Origin: Membranipora membranacea
Lineage: Eukaryota; Bryozoa; Gymnolaemata; Cheilostomatida; Membraniporidae
Direction: 5' to 3'
Length of the DNA: 64,000 nt
Assembly (NCBI GenBank): GCA_914767715.1
Contig: OU612071.1
Span: 8,045,493-8,109,492 of the forward strand
The position numbers were made by a program, and so were the translations under genes. Shown here piece after piece: positions 52,136 to 64,000 of this stretch (position 1 is the first letter of the stretch; each line of letters opens with the position of its first letter). Below the pieces are notes generated by a model, which saw only the letters and a list, made by a program, of their open reading frames with translations, did not search any database and was not told the origin of the DNA.

Positions 52136-54815
52136 TCAAAAAATAGATTTGCTTCTAACCTACCTCATAAGGTGAAGCAACTCCTGCTCATTTCAAATCC
52201 GAATTCTGTTTCGCTCTGAGGGTCTTTGTTCTCAGTCAGCGTCCGTCTTAACGAGGCTCACTTTTGCTCTAAAAAAACATGCCAAACGGCGGCAATAAAA
52301 AATTAAAAGTTTGTCGCAATCATATCAAACTCAGACCAGTTCAAGCCCTTATATACCTCATTCAAAATCCAGAATATGTAGATTCTCGGATAGCCTGGTG
52401 GCTTGTAACGCTGACTTGAAATTCACAAAAATATACCAAGGGAGGGTATCACGCTTTTTTTCCGCTCGGATCAAAAAATAGATTTGCTTTTAACCTACCT
52501 CATAAGGTGAAGCAACTCCTGCTCATTTCAAATCTGAAATCCGTTTAGCTCTGAGGGTCTTTGTTCTCAGTCAGCATCCGTCTTAACGAGGCTCACTTTT
52601 GCTCTAAAAAAACATGCCAAACGGCGGCAATAAAAAATTAAAAGTTTGTCGCAATCATATCAAACTCAGACCAGTTCAAGCCCTTATATACCTCATTCAA
52701 AATCCAGAATATGTAGATTCTCGGATAGCCTGGTGGCTTGTAACGCTGACTTGAAATTTACAAAAATATACCAAGGGAGGGTATCACGCTTTTTTTCCGC
52801 TCGGATCAAAAAATAGATTTGCTTCTAACCTACCTCATGAGGTGAAGCAACTCCTGCTCATTTCAAATCTGAAATCCGTTTAGCTCTGAGGGTCTTTGTT
52901 CTCAGTCAGCATCCGTCTTAACGAGGCTCACTTTTGCTCTAAGAAAACATGCCAAACGGCGGCAATAAAAAATTAAAAGTTTGTCGCAATCATATCAAAC
53001 TCAGACCAGTTCAAGCCCTTATATACCTCATTCAAAATCCAGAATATGGAGATTCTCGGATAGCCTGGTGGCTTGTAACGCTGACTTGAAATTTACAAAA
53101 ATATACCAAGGGAGGGTATCACGCTTTTTTTCCGCTCGGATCAAAAAATAGATTTGCTTCTAACCTACCTCATAAGGTGAAGCAACTCCTGCTCATTTCA
53201 AATCTGAATTCCTTTTAGCTCTGAGGGTCTTTGTTCTCAGTCAGCGTCCGTCTTAACGAGGCTCACTTTTCCTCTAAAAAAACATGCCAAACGGCGGCAA
53301 TAAAAAATTAAAAGTTTGTCGCAATCATATCAAACTCAGACCAGTTCAAGCCCTTATATACCTCATTCAAAATCCAGAATATGTAGATTCTCGGATAGCC
53401 TGGTGGCTTGTAACGCTGACTTGAAATTCACAAAAATATACCAAGGGAGGGTATCACGCTTTTTTTCCGCTCGGATCAAAAAATAGATTTGCTTCTAACC
53501 TACCTCATAAGGTGAAGCAACTCCTGCTCATTTCAAATCTGAAATCCGTTTAGCTCTGAGGGTCTTTGTTCTCAGTCAGCATCCGTCTTAACGAGGCTCA
53601 CTTTTGCTCTAAAAAAACATGCCAAACGGCGGCAATAAAAAATTAAAAGTTTGTCGCAATCATATCAAACTCAGACCAGTTCAAGCCCTTATATACCTCA
53701 TTCAAAATCCAGAATATGTAGATTCTCGGATAGCCTGGTGGCTTGTAACGCTGACTTGAAATTTACAAAAATATACCAAGGGAGGGTATCACGCTTTTTT
53801 TCCGCTCGGATCAAAAAATAGATTTGCTTCTAACCTACCTCATAAGGTGAAGCAACTCCTGCTCATTTCAAATCTGAAATCCGTTTAGCTCTGAGGGTCT
53901 TTGTTCTCAGTCAGCATCCGTCTTAACGAGGCTCACTTTTGCTCTAAAAAAACATGCCAAACGGCGGCAATAAAAAATTAAAAGTTTGTCGCAATCATAT
54001 CAAACTCAGACCAGTTCAAGCCCTTATATACCTCATTCAAAATCCAGAATATGTAGATTCTCGGATAGCCTGGTGGCTTGTAACGCTGACTTGAAATTCA
54101 CAAAAATATACCAAGGGAGGGTATCACGCTTTTTTTCCGCTCGGATCAAAAAATAGATTTGCTTCTAACCTACCTCATAAGGTGAAGCAACTCCTGCTCA
54201 TTTCAAATCTGAAATCCGTTTAGCTCTGAGGGTCTTTGTTCTCAGTCAGCATCCGTCTTAACGAGGCTCACTTTTGCTCTAAAAAAACATGCCAAACGGC
54301 GGCAATAAAAAATTAAAAGTTTGTCGCAATCATATCAAACTCAGACCAGTTCAAGCCCTTATATACCTCATTCAAAATCCAGAATATGTAGATTCTCGGA
54401 TAGCCTGGTGGCTTGTAACGCTGACTTGAAATTTACAAAAATATACCAAGGGAGGGTATCACGCTTTTTTTCCGCTCGGATCAAAAAATAGATTTGCTTC
54501 TAACCTACCTCATAAGGTGAAGCAACTCCTGCTCATTTCAAATCTGAAATCCGTTTAGCTCTGAGGGTCTTTGTTCTCAGTCAGCATCCGTCTTAACGAG
54601 GCTCACTTTTGCTCTAAAAAAACATGCCAAACGGCGGCAATAAAAAATTAAAAGTTTGTCGCAATCATATCAAACTCAGACCAGTTCAAGCCCTTATATA
54701 CCTCATTCAAAATCCAGAATATGGAGATTCTCGGATAGCCTGGTGGCTTGTAACGCTGACTTGAAATTTACAAAAATATACCAAGGGAGGGTATCACACT
54801 TTTTATCCGCTCGGA

Positions 54816-57800
54816 TCAAAAAATAGATTTGCTTCTAACCTACCTCATAAGGTGAAGCAACTCCTGCTCATTTCAAATCTGAATTCCTTTTAGCTCTGAG
54901 GGTCTTTGTTCTCAGTCAGCGTCCGTCTTAACGAGGCTCACTTTTGCTCTAAAAAAACATGCCAAACGGCGGCAATAAAAAATTAAAAGTTTGTCGCAAT
55001 CATATCAAACTCAGACCAGTTCAAGCCCTTATATACCTCATTCAAAATCCAGAATATGTGGATTCTCGGATAGCCTGGTGGCTTGTAACGCTGACTCGAA
55101 ATTCACAAAAATATACCAAGGGAGGGTATCACGCTTTTTTTCCGCTCGGATCAAAAAATAGATTTGCTTCTAACCTACCTCATAAGGTGAAGCAACTCCT
55201 GCTCATTTCAAATCTGAAATCCGTTTAGCTCTGAGGGTCTTTGTTCTCAGTCAGCATCCGTCTTAACGAGGCTCACTTTTGCTCTAAAAAAACATGCCAA
55301 ACGGCGGCAATAAAAAATTAAAAGTTTGTCGCAATCATATCAAACTCAGACCAGTTCAAGCCCTTATATACCTCATTCAAAATCCAGAATATGTAGATTC
55401 TCGGATAGCCTGGTGGCTTGTAACGCTGACTTGAAATTTACAAAAATATACCAAGGGAGGGTATCACGCTTTTTTTCCGCTCGGATCAAAAAATAGATTT
55501 GCTTCTAACCTACCTCATAAGGTGAAGCAACTCCTGCTCATTTCAAATCTGAAATCCGTTTAGCTCTGAGGGTCTTTGTTCTCAGTCAGCATCCGTCTTA
55601 ACGAGGCTCACTTTTGCTCTAAAAAAACATGCCAAACGGCGGCAATAAAAAATTGAAAGTTTGTCGCAATCATATCAAACTCAGACCAGTTCAAGCCCTT
55701 ATATACCTCATTCAAAATCCAGAATATGGAGATTCTCGGATAGCCTGGTGGCTTGTAACGCTGACTTGAAATTTACAAAAATATACCAAGGGAGGGTATC
55801 ACGCTTTTTTTCCGCTCGGATCAAAAAATAGATTTGCTTCTAACCTACCTCATAAGGTGAAGCAACTCCTGCTCATTTCAAATCTGAATTCCTTTTAGCT
55901 CTGAGGGTCTTTGTTCTCAGTCAGCGTCCGTCTTAACGAGGCTCACTTTTGCTCTAAAAAAACATGCCAAACGGCGGCAATAAAAAATTAAAAGTTTGTC
56001 GCAATCATATCAAACTCAGACCAGTTCAAGCCCTTATATACCTCATTCAAAATCCAGAATATGTAGATTCTCGGATAGCCTGGTGGCTTGTAACGCTGAC
56101 TTGAAATTCACAAAAATATACCAAGGGAGGGTATCACGCTTTTTTTCCGCTCGGATCAAAAAATAGATTTGCTTCTAACCTACCTCATAAGGTGAAGCAA
56201 CTCCTGCTCATTTCAAATCTGAAATCCGTTTAGCTCTGAGGGTCTTTGTTCTCAGTCAGCATCCGTCTTAACGAGGCTCACTTTTGCTCTAAAAAAACAT
56301 GCCAAACGGCGGCAATAAAAAATTAAAAGTTTGTCGCAATCATATCAAACTCAGACCAGTTCAAGCCCTTATATACCTCATTCAAAATCCAGAATATGTA
56401 GATTCTCGGATAGCCTGGTGGCTTGTAACGCTGACTTGAAATTTACAAAAATATACCAAGGGAGGGTATCACGCTTTTTTTCCGCTCGGATCAAAAAATA
56501 GATTTGCTTCTAACCTACCTCATAAGGTGAAGCAACTCCTGCTCATTTCAAATCTGAAATCCGTTTAGCTCTGAGGGTCTTTGTTCTCAGTCAGCATCCG
56601 TCTTAACGAGGCTCACTTTTGCTCTAAAAAAACATGCCAAACGGCGGCAATAAAAAATTAAAAGTTTGTCGCAATCATATCAAACTCAGACCAGTTCAAG
56701 CCCTTATATACCTCATTCAAAATCCAGAATATGTAGATTCTCGGATAGCCTGGTGGCTTGTAACGCTGACTTGAAATTTACAAAAATATACCAAGGGAGG
56801 GTATCACGCTTTTTTTCCGCTCGGATCAAAAAATAGATTTGCTTCTAACCTACCTCATAAGGTGAAGCAACTCCTGCTCATTTCAAATCTGAAATCCGTT
56901 TAGCTCTGAGGGTCTTTGTTCTCAGTCAGCATCCGTCTTAACGAGGCTCACTTTTGCTCTAAAAAAACATGCCAAACGGCGGCAATAAAAAATTAAAAGT
57001 TTGTCGCAATCATATCAAACTCAGACCAGTTCAAGCCCTTATATACCTCATTCAAAATCCAGAATATGGAGATTCTCGGATAGCCTGGTGGCTTGTAACG
57101 CTGACTTGAAATTTACAAAAATATACCAAGGGAGGGTATCACGCTTTTTATCCGCTCGGATCAAAAAATAGATTTGCTTCTAACCTACCTCATAAGGTGA
57201 AGCAACTCCTGCTCATTTCAAATCTGAATTCCTTTTAGCTCTGAGGGTCTTTGTTCTCAGTCAGCGTCCGTCTTAACGAGGCTCACTTTTGCTCTAAAAA
57301 AACATGCCAAACGGCGGCAATAAAAAATTAAAAGTTTGTCGCAATCATATCAAACTCAGACCAGTTCAAGCCCTTATATACCTCATTCAAAATCCAGAAT
57401 ATGTAGATTCTCGGATAGCCTGGTGGCTTGTAATGCTGACTTGAAATTCACAAAAAAATATACCAAGGGAGGGTATCACGCTTTTTTTCCGCTCGGATCA
57501 AAAAATAGATTTGCTTCTAACCTACCTCATAAGGTGAAGCAACTCCTGCTCATTTCAAATCTGAAATCCGTTTAGCTCTGAGGGTCTTTGTTCTCAGTCA
57601 GCATCCGTCTTAACGAGGCTCACTTTTGCTCTAAAAAAACATGCCAAACGGCGGCAATAAAAAATTAAAAGTTTGTCGCAATCATATCAAACTCAGACCA
57701 GTTCAAGCCCTTATATACCTCATTCAAAATCCAGAATATGTAGATTCTCGGATAGCCTGGTGGCTTGTAACGCTGACTTGAAATTTACAAAAATATACCA

Positions 57801-60800
57801 AGGGAGGGTATCACGCTTTTTTTCCGCTCGGATCAAAAAATAGATTTGCTTCTAACCTACCTCATAAGGTGAAGCAACTCCTGCTCATTTCAAATCTGAA
57901 ATCCGTTTAGCTCTGAGGGTCTTTGTTCTCAGTCAGCATCCGTCTTAACGAGGCTCACTTTTGCTCTAAAAAAACATGCCAAACGGCGGCAATAAAAAAT
58001 TAAAAGTTTGTCGCAATCATATCAAACTCAGACCAGTTCAAGCCCTTATATACCTCATTCAAAATCCAGAATATGGAGATTCTCGGATAGCCTGGTGGCT
58101 TGTAACGCTGACTTGAAATTTACAAAAATATACCAAGGGAGGGTATCACGCTTTTTGTCCGCTCGGATCAAAAAATAGATTTGCTTCTAACCTACCTCAT
58201 AAGGTGAAGCAACTCCTGCTCATTTCAAATCTGAATTCCTTTTAGCTCTGAGGGTCTTTGTTCTCAGTCAGCGTCCGTCTTAACGAGGCTCACTTTTGCT
58301 CTAAAAAAACATGCCAAACGGCGGCAATAAAAAATTAAAAGTTTGTCGCAATCATATCAAACTCAGACCAGTTCAAGCCCTTATATACCTCATTCAAAAT
58401 CCAGAATATGTAGATTCTCGGATAGCCTGGTGGCTTGTAACGCTGACTTGAAATTCACAAAAATATACCAAGGGAGGGTATCACGCTTTTTTTCCGCTCG
58501 GATCAAAAAATAGATTTGCTTCTAACATACCTCATAAGGTGAAGCAACTCCTGCTCATTTCAAATCTGAAATCCGTTTAGCTCTGAGGGTCTTTGTTCTC
58601 AGTCAGCGTCCGTCTTAACGAGGCTCACTTTTGCTCTAAAAAAACATGCCAAACGGCGGCAATAAAAAATTAAAAGTTTGTCGCAATCATATCAAACTCA
58701 GACCAGTTCAAGCCCTTATATACCTCATTCAAAATCCAGAATATGTAGATTCTCGGATAGCCTGGTGGCTTGTAACGCTGACTTGAAATTTACAAAAATA
58801 TACCAAGGGAGGGTATCACGCTTTTTTTCCGCTCGGATCAAAAAATAGATTTGCTTCTAACCTACCTCATAAGGTGAAGCGACTCCTGCTCATTTCAAAT
58901 CTGAAATCCGTTTAGCTCTGAGGGTCTTTGTTCTTAGTCAGCATCCGTCTTAACGAGGCTCACTTTTGCTCTAAAAAAACATGCCAAACGGCGGCAATAA
59001 AAAATTAAAAGTTTGTCGCAATCATATCAAACTCAGACCAGTTCAAGCCCTTATATACCTCATTCAAAATCCAGAATATGTAGATTCTCGGATAGCCTGG
59101 TGGCTTGTAACGCTGACTTGAAATTTACAAAAATATACCAAGGGAGGGTATCACGCTTTTTTTCCGCTCGGATCAAAAAATAGATTTGCTTCTAACCTAC
59201 CTCATAAGGTGAAGCAACTCCTGCTCATTTCAAATCTGAAATCCGTTTAGCTCTGAGGGTCTTTGTTCTCAGTCAGCATCCGTCTTAACGAGGCTCACTT
59301 TTGCTCTAAAAAAACATGCCAAACGGCGGCAATAAAAAATTAAAAGTTTGTCGCAATCATATCAAACTCAGACCAGTTCAAGCCCTTATATACCTCATTC
59401 AAAATCCAGAATATGGAGATTCTCGGATAGCCTGGTGGCTTGTAACGCTGACTTGAAATTTACAAAAATATACCAAGGGAGGGTATCACGCTTTTTTTCC
59501 GCTCGGATCAAAAAATAGATTTGCTTCTAACCTACCTCATAAGGTGAAGCAACTCCTGCTCATTTCAAATCTGAATTCCTTTTAGCTCTGAGGGTCTTTG
59601 TTCTCAGTCAGCGTCCGTCTTAACGAGGCTCACTTTTGCTCTAAAAAAACATGCCAAACGGCGGCAATAAAAAATTAAAAGTTTGTCGCAATCATATCAA
59701 ACTCAGACCAGTTCAAGCCCTTATATACCTCATTCAAAATCCAGAATATGTAGATTCTCGGATAGCCTGGTGGCTTGTAACGCTGACTCGAAATTCACAA
59801 AAATATACCAAGGGAGGGTATCACGCTTTTTTTCCGCTCGGATCAAAAAATAGATTTGCTTCTAACCTACCTCATAAGGTGAAGCAACTCCTGCTCATTT
59901 CAAATCTGAAATCCGTTTAGCTCTGAGGGTCTTTGTTCTCAGTCAGCATCCGTCTTAACGAGGCTCACTTTTGCTCTAAAAAAACATGCCAAACGGCGGC
60001 AATAAAAAATTAAAAGTTTGTCGCAATCATATCAAACTCAGACCAGTTCAAGCCCTTATATACCTCATTCAAAATCCAGAATATGTAGATTCTCGGATAG
60101 CCTGGTGGCTTGTAACGCTGACTTGAAATTTACAAAAATATACCAAGGGAGGGTATCACGCTTTTTTTCCGCTCGGATCAAAAAATAGATTTGCTTCTAA
60201 CCTACCTCATAAGGTGAAGCAACTCCTGCTCATTTCAAATCTGAAATCCGTTTAGCTCTGAGGGTCTTTGTTCTCAGTCAGCATCCGTCTTAACGAGGCT
60301 CACTTTTGCTCTAAAAAAACATGCCAAACGGCGGCAATAAAAAATTAAAAGTTTGTCGCAATCATATCAAACTCAGACCAGTTCAAGCCCTTATATACCT
60401 CATTCAAAATCCAGAATATGGAGATTCTCGGATAGCCTGGTGGCTTGTAACGCTGACTTGAAATTTACAAAAATATACCAAGGGAGGGTATCACGCTTTT
60501 TTTCCGCTCGGATCAAAAAATAGATTTGCTTCTAACCTACCTCATAAGGTGAAGCAACTCCTGCTCATTTCAAATCTGAATTCCTTTTAGCTCTGAGGGT
60601 CTTTGTTCTCAGTCAGCGTCCGTCTTAACGAGGCTCACTTTTGCTCTAAAAAAACATGCCAAACGGCGGCAATAAAAAATTAAAAGTTTGTCGCAATCAT
60701 ATCAAACTCAGACCAGTTCAAGCCCTTATATACCTCATTCAAAATCCAGAATATGTAGATTCTCGGATAGCCTGGTGGCTTGTAACGCTGACTTGAAATT

Positions 60801-61182
60801 TACAAAAATATACCAAGGGAGGGTATCACGCTTTTTTTCCGCTCGGATCAAAAAATAGATTTGCTTCTAACCTACCTCATAAGGTGAAGCAACTCCTGCT
60901 CATTTCAAATCTGAATTCCTTTTAGCTCTGAGGGTCTTTGTTCTCAGTCAGCGTCCGTCTTAACGAGGCTCACTTTTGCTCTAAAAAAACATGCCAAACG
61001 GCGGCAATAAAAAATTAAAAGTTTGTCGCAATCATATCAAACTCAGACCAGTTCAAGCCCTTATATACCTCATTCAAAATCCAGAATATGTAGATTCTCG
61101 GATAGCCTGGTGGCTTGTAACGCTGACTCGAAATTCACAAAAATATACCAAGGGAGGGTATCACGCTTTTTTTCCGCTCGGA
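54816..61182 (+). repeat. R units with ACTCGA for ACTTGA
   Basis: R units at 54816, 59508 and 60848 share a T-to-C change at 55097, 59789 and 61129. The spacings are 4692 bp (14 units plus the two-base insertion near 57455) and 1340 bp (4 units). The unit before the last one (60513) has the R left half with a P right half, which suggests that the 4-unit spacing arose by insertion of an extra recombinant unit. The change removes the in-frame TGA of the 46-codon frame, which lets an 89-codon open frame appear in these units only. Confidence 0.8.
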
Positions 61183-64000
61183 TCAAAAAATAGATTTGCT
61201 TCTAACCTACCTCATAAGGTGAAGCAACTCCTGCTCATTTCAAATCTGAAATCCGTTTAGCTCTGAGGGTCTTTGTTCTCAGTCAGCATCCGTCTTAACG
61301 AGGCTCACTTTTGCTCTAAAAAAACATGCCAAACGGCGGCAATAAAAAATTAAAAGTTTGTCGCAATCATATCAAACTCAGACCAGTTCAAGCCCTTATA
61401 TACCTCATTCAAAATCCAGAATATGTAGATTCTCGGATAGCCTGGTGGCTTGTAACGCTGACTTGAAATTTACAAAAATATACCAAGGGAGGGTATCACG
61501 CTTTTTTTCCGCTCGGATCAAAAAATAGATTTGCTTCTAACCTACCTCATAAGGTGAAGCAACTCCTGCTCATTTCAAATCTGAAATCCGTTTAGCTCTG
61601 AGGGTCTTTGTTCTCAGTCAGCATCCGTCTTAACGAGGCTCACTTTTGCTCTAAAAAAACATGCCAAACGGCGGCAATAAAAAATTAAAAGTTTGTCGCA
61701 ATCATATCAAACTCAGACCAGTTCAAGCCCTTATATACCTCATTCAAAATCCAGAATATGGAGATTCTCGGATAGCCTGGTGGCTTGTAACGCTGACTTG
61801 AAATTTACAAAAATATACCAAGGGAGGGTATAACGCTTTTTTTCGGCTCGGATCAAAAAATAGATTTGCTTCTAACCTACCTCATAAGGTGAAGCAACTC
61901 CTGCTCATTTCAAATCTGAATTCCTTTTAGCTCTGAGGGTCTTTGTTCTCAGTCAGCGTCCGTCTTAACGAGGCTCACTTTTGCTCTAAAAAAACATGCC
62001 AAACGGCGGCAATAAAAAATTAAAAGTTTGTCGCAATCATATCAAACTCAGACCAGTTCAAGCCCTTATATACCTCATTCAAAATCCAGAATATGTAGAT
62101 TCTCGGATAGCCTGGTGGCTTGTAACGCTGACTTGAAATTCACAAAAATATACCAAGGGAGGGTATCACGCTTTTTTTCCGCTCGGATCAAAAAATAGAT
62201 TTGCTTCTAACCTACCTCATAAGGTGAAGCAACTCCTGCTCATTTCAAATCTGAAATCCGTTTAGCTCTGAGGGTCTTTGTTCTCAGTCAGCATCCGTCT
62301 TAACGAGGCTCACTTTTGCTCTAAAAAAACATGCCAAACGGCGGCAATAAAAAATTAAAAGTTTGTCGCAATCATATCAAACTCAGACCAGTTCAAGCCC
62401 TTATATACCTCATTCAAAATCCAGAATAAATGGAGATTCTCGGATAGCCTGGTGGCTTGTAACGCTGACTTGAAATTTACAAAAATATACCAAGGGAGGG
62501 TATCACGCTTTTTTTCCGCTCGGATCAAAAAATAGATTTGCTTCTAACCTACCTCATAAGGTGAAGCAACTCCTGCTCATTTCAAATCTGAATTCCTTTT
62601 AGCTCTGAGGGTCTTTGTTCTCAGTCAGCGTCCGTCTTAACGAGGCTCACTTTTGCTCTAAAAAAACATGCCAAACGGCGGCAATAAAAAATTAAAAGTT
62701 TGTCGCAATCATATCAAACTCAGACCAGTTCAAGCCCTTATATACCTCATTCAAAATCCAGAATATGTAGATTCTCGGATAGCCTGGTGGCTTGTAACGC
62801 TGACTTGAAATTCACAAAAATATACCAAGGGAGGGTATCACGCTTTTTTTCCGCTCGGATCAAAAAATAGATTTGCTTCTAACCTACCTCATAAGGTGAA
62901 GCAACTCCTGCTCATTTCAAATCTGAAATCCGTTTAGCTCTGAGGGTCTTTGTTCTCAGTCAGCATCCGTCTTAACGAGGCTCACTTTTGCTCTAAAAAA
63001 ACATGCCAAACGGCGGCAATAAAAAATTAAAAGTTTGTCGCAATCATATCAAACTCAGACCAGTTCAAGCCCTTATATACCTCATTCAAAATCCAGAATA
63101 TGTAGATTCTCGGATAGCCTGGTGGCTTGTAACGCTGACTTGAAATTTACAAAAATATACCAAGGGAGGGTATCACGCTTTTTTTCCGCTCGGATCAAAA
63201 AATAGATTTGCTTCTAACCTACCTCATAAGGTGAAGCAACTCCTGCTCATTTCAAATCTGAAATCCGTTTAGCTCTGAGGGTCTTTGTTCTCAGTCAGCA
63301 TCCGTCTTAACGAGGCTCACTTTTGCTCTAAAAAAACATGCCAAACGGCGGCAATAAAAAATTAAAAGTTTGTCGCAATCATATCAAACTCAGACCAGTT
63401 CAAGCCCTTATATACCTCATTCAAAATCCAGAATATGGAGATTCTCGGATAGCCTGGTGGCTTGTAACGCTGACTTGAAATTTACAAAAATATACCAAGG
63501 GAGGGTATCACGCTTTTTTTCCGCTCGGATCAAAAAATAGATTTGCTTCTAACCTACCTCATAAGGTGAAGCAACTCCTGCTCATTTCAAATCTGAATTC
63601 CTTTTAGCTCTGAGGGTCTTTGTTCTCAGTCAGCGTCCGTCTTAACGAGGCTCACTTTTGCTCTAAAAAAACATGCCAAACGGCGGCAATAAAAAATTAA
63701 AAGTTTGTCGCAATCATATCAAACTCAGACCAGTTCAAGCCCTTATATACCTCATTCAAAATCCAGAATATGTAGATTCTCGGATAGCCTGGTGGCTTGT
63801 AACGCTGACTTGAAATTCACAAAAATATACCAAGGGAGGGTATCACGCTTTTTTTCCGCTCGGATCAAAAAATAGATTTGCTTCTAACCTACCTCATAAG
63901 GTGAAGCAACTCCTGCTCATTTCAAATCTGAAATCCGTTTAGCTCTGAGGGTCTTTGTTCTCAGTCAGCATCCGTCTTAACGAGGCTCACTTTTGCTCTA

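Larger units (their letters stand above)
26043..64000 (+). repeat. 335-bp satellite array, right block
   Basis: Continuation of the same array in the same orientation: the rest of the interrupted unit, units 79 to 190, and a 136-bp partial unit from 63865 to the end of the window. Net length drift comes from eleven small insertions: single bases near 27998, 34665, 37346, 40397, 43078, 44081, 46095, 48438 and 50449, and two bases near 57455 and 62428. No transposon, inversion, truncated unit or unique sequence was seen. The P-Q-R trimer order is more regular here than in the left block, especially from 47.4 kb onward. The array runs past the right edge. Confidence 0.98.
46439..64000 (+). repeat. 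regional R-subtype domain (GAATTCCTTT)
   Basis: From the unit at 46439 onward nearly all R units read GAATTCCTTTTAG rather than GAATTCCGTTTAG, a G-to-T change at unit position 73. Examples are units at 47109, 49120, 51131, 53141, 54816, 55821, 57161, 58168, 59508, 60513, 60848, 61853, 62525 and 63530. I found none left of 46.4 kb. Exceptions inside the domain are the R units at 48114, 50125 and 52136. P and Q units in the same domain keep the G, so the change spread with the trimer rather than to all units. Confidence 0.85.

Noticed and set aside
1-64000. CRISPR array
   Set aside because: The repeat is 335 bp and contiguous, with no short direct repeats separated by unique spacers and no cas-like gene.
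1-64000. CENP-B box (TTCGNNNNANNCGGG)
   Set aside because: No match was seen in the unit on either strand, including the TTCG variant at 40811 and the CCCG variants at 40397 and 43078.
1-64000. rDNA, 5S, histone or other tandem gene cluster
   Set aside because: The unit has no recognisable rRNA, snRNA, tRNA or histone sequence, and its only frames are short and closed in most copies.
1-64000. Tandem LTRs or transposon-derived array
   Set aside because: There are no terminal TG...CA ends with target duplications, no polymerase or transposase frames, and no internal region between copies. A remote origin from a mobile element cannot be excluded.

Overview
The whole 64 kb window is one tandem satellite-DNA array. 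I see no protein-coding gene, RNA gene or transposon, and no unique sequence. The repeat unit is 335 bp (about 40% G+C) and always lies head-to-tail in the same orientation. There are 190 complete units plus a 136-bp partial unit at the right end. The array begins and ends inside repeat, so it continues past both edges. The period is extremely regular: 190 x 335 bp, plus a 200-N gap, plus 14 inserted bases at twelve places I could locate, equals the observed 63,864 bp to the last unit start.

A homogeneous array of this size indicates a eukaryotic chromosome, most likely centromeric, pericentromeric or other heterochromatin. The species cannot be read from it. One unit holds 11 CpG where about 13 are expected, so there is little methylation-driven CpG loss. 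That fits many invertebrates better than a heavily methylated vertebrate or plant genome, but it is weak evidence. The 200-N block at 25843-26042 is a fixed-size gap typical of a scaffolded long-read assembly.

Units fall into a few types by four diagnostic positions within the unit (numbered from the unit start at base 1): 69 A/T, 106 A/G, 244 T/G and 289 T/C. P is A-A-T-T, Q is A-A-G-T and R is T-G-T-C. R also carries an EcoRI site. The dominant higher-order repeat is the trimer P-Q-R (1005 bp). Rarer types S (A-A-T-C) and T (T-G-G-T) look like recombinants between P/Q and R.

Layout: 2-10.7 kb has a looser 9-10-unit higher-order pattern built around T followed by an R with a private change. 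10.9-13.7 kb has a 5-unit (1675 bp) tandem duplication. 14-26 kb mixes P-Q-R with P-S-P-R and has its own R subtype. 26-46 kb is mostly P-Q-R with two 8-unit (2681 bp) spaced duplications. 46.4 kb to the end carries a regional R subtype and includes a clean 6-unit (2011 bp) tandem duplication at 48.1-52.1 kb. These nested duplications are the expected footprint of unequal exchange or gene conversion in a satellite under concerted evolution.

All open reading frames of 60-89 codons arise where a stop codon inside the satellite unit happens to be mutated, and I do not call them genes. I did not find a hidden system of genes. What is notable is the internal structure of the satellite: the higher-order repeats, the recombinant units, a probable ancient half-unit dimer, and a gap that appears to hold no missing sequence or only whole higher-order units.
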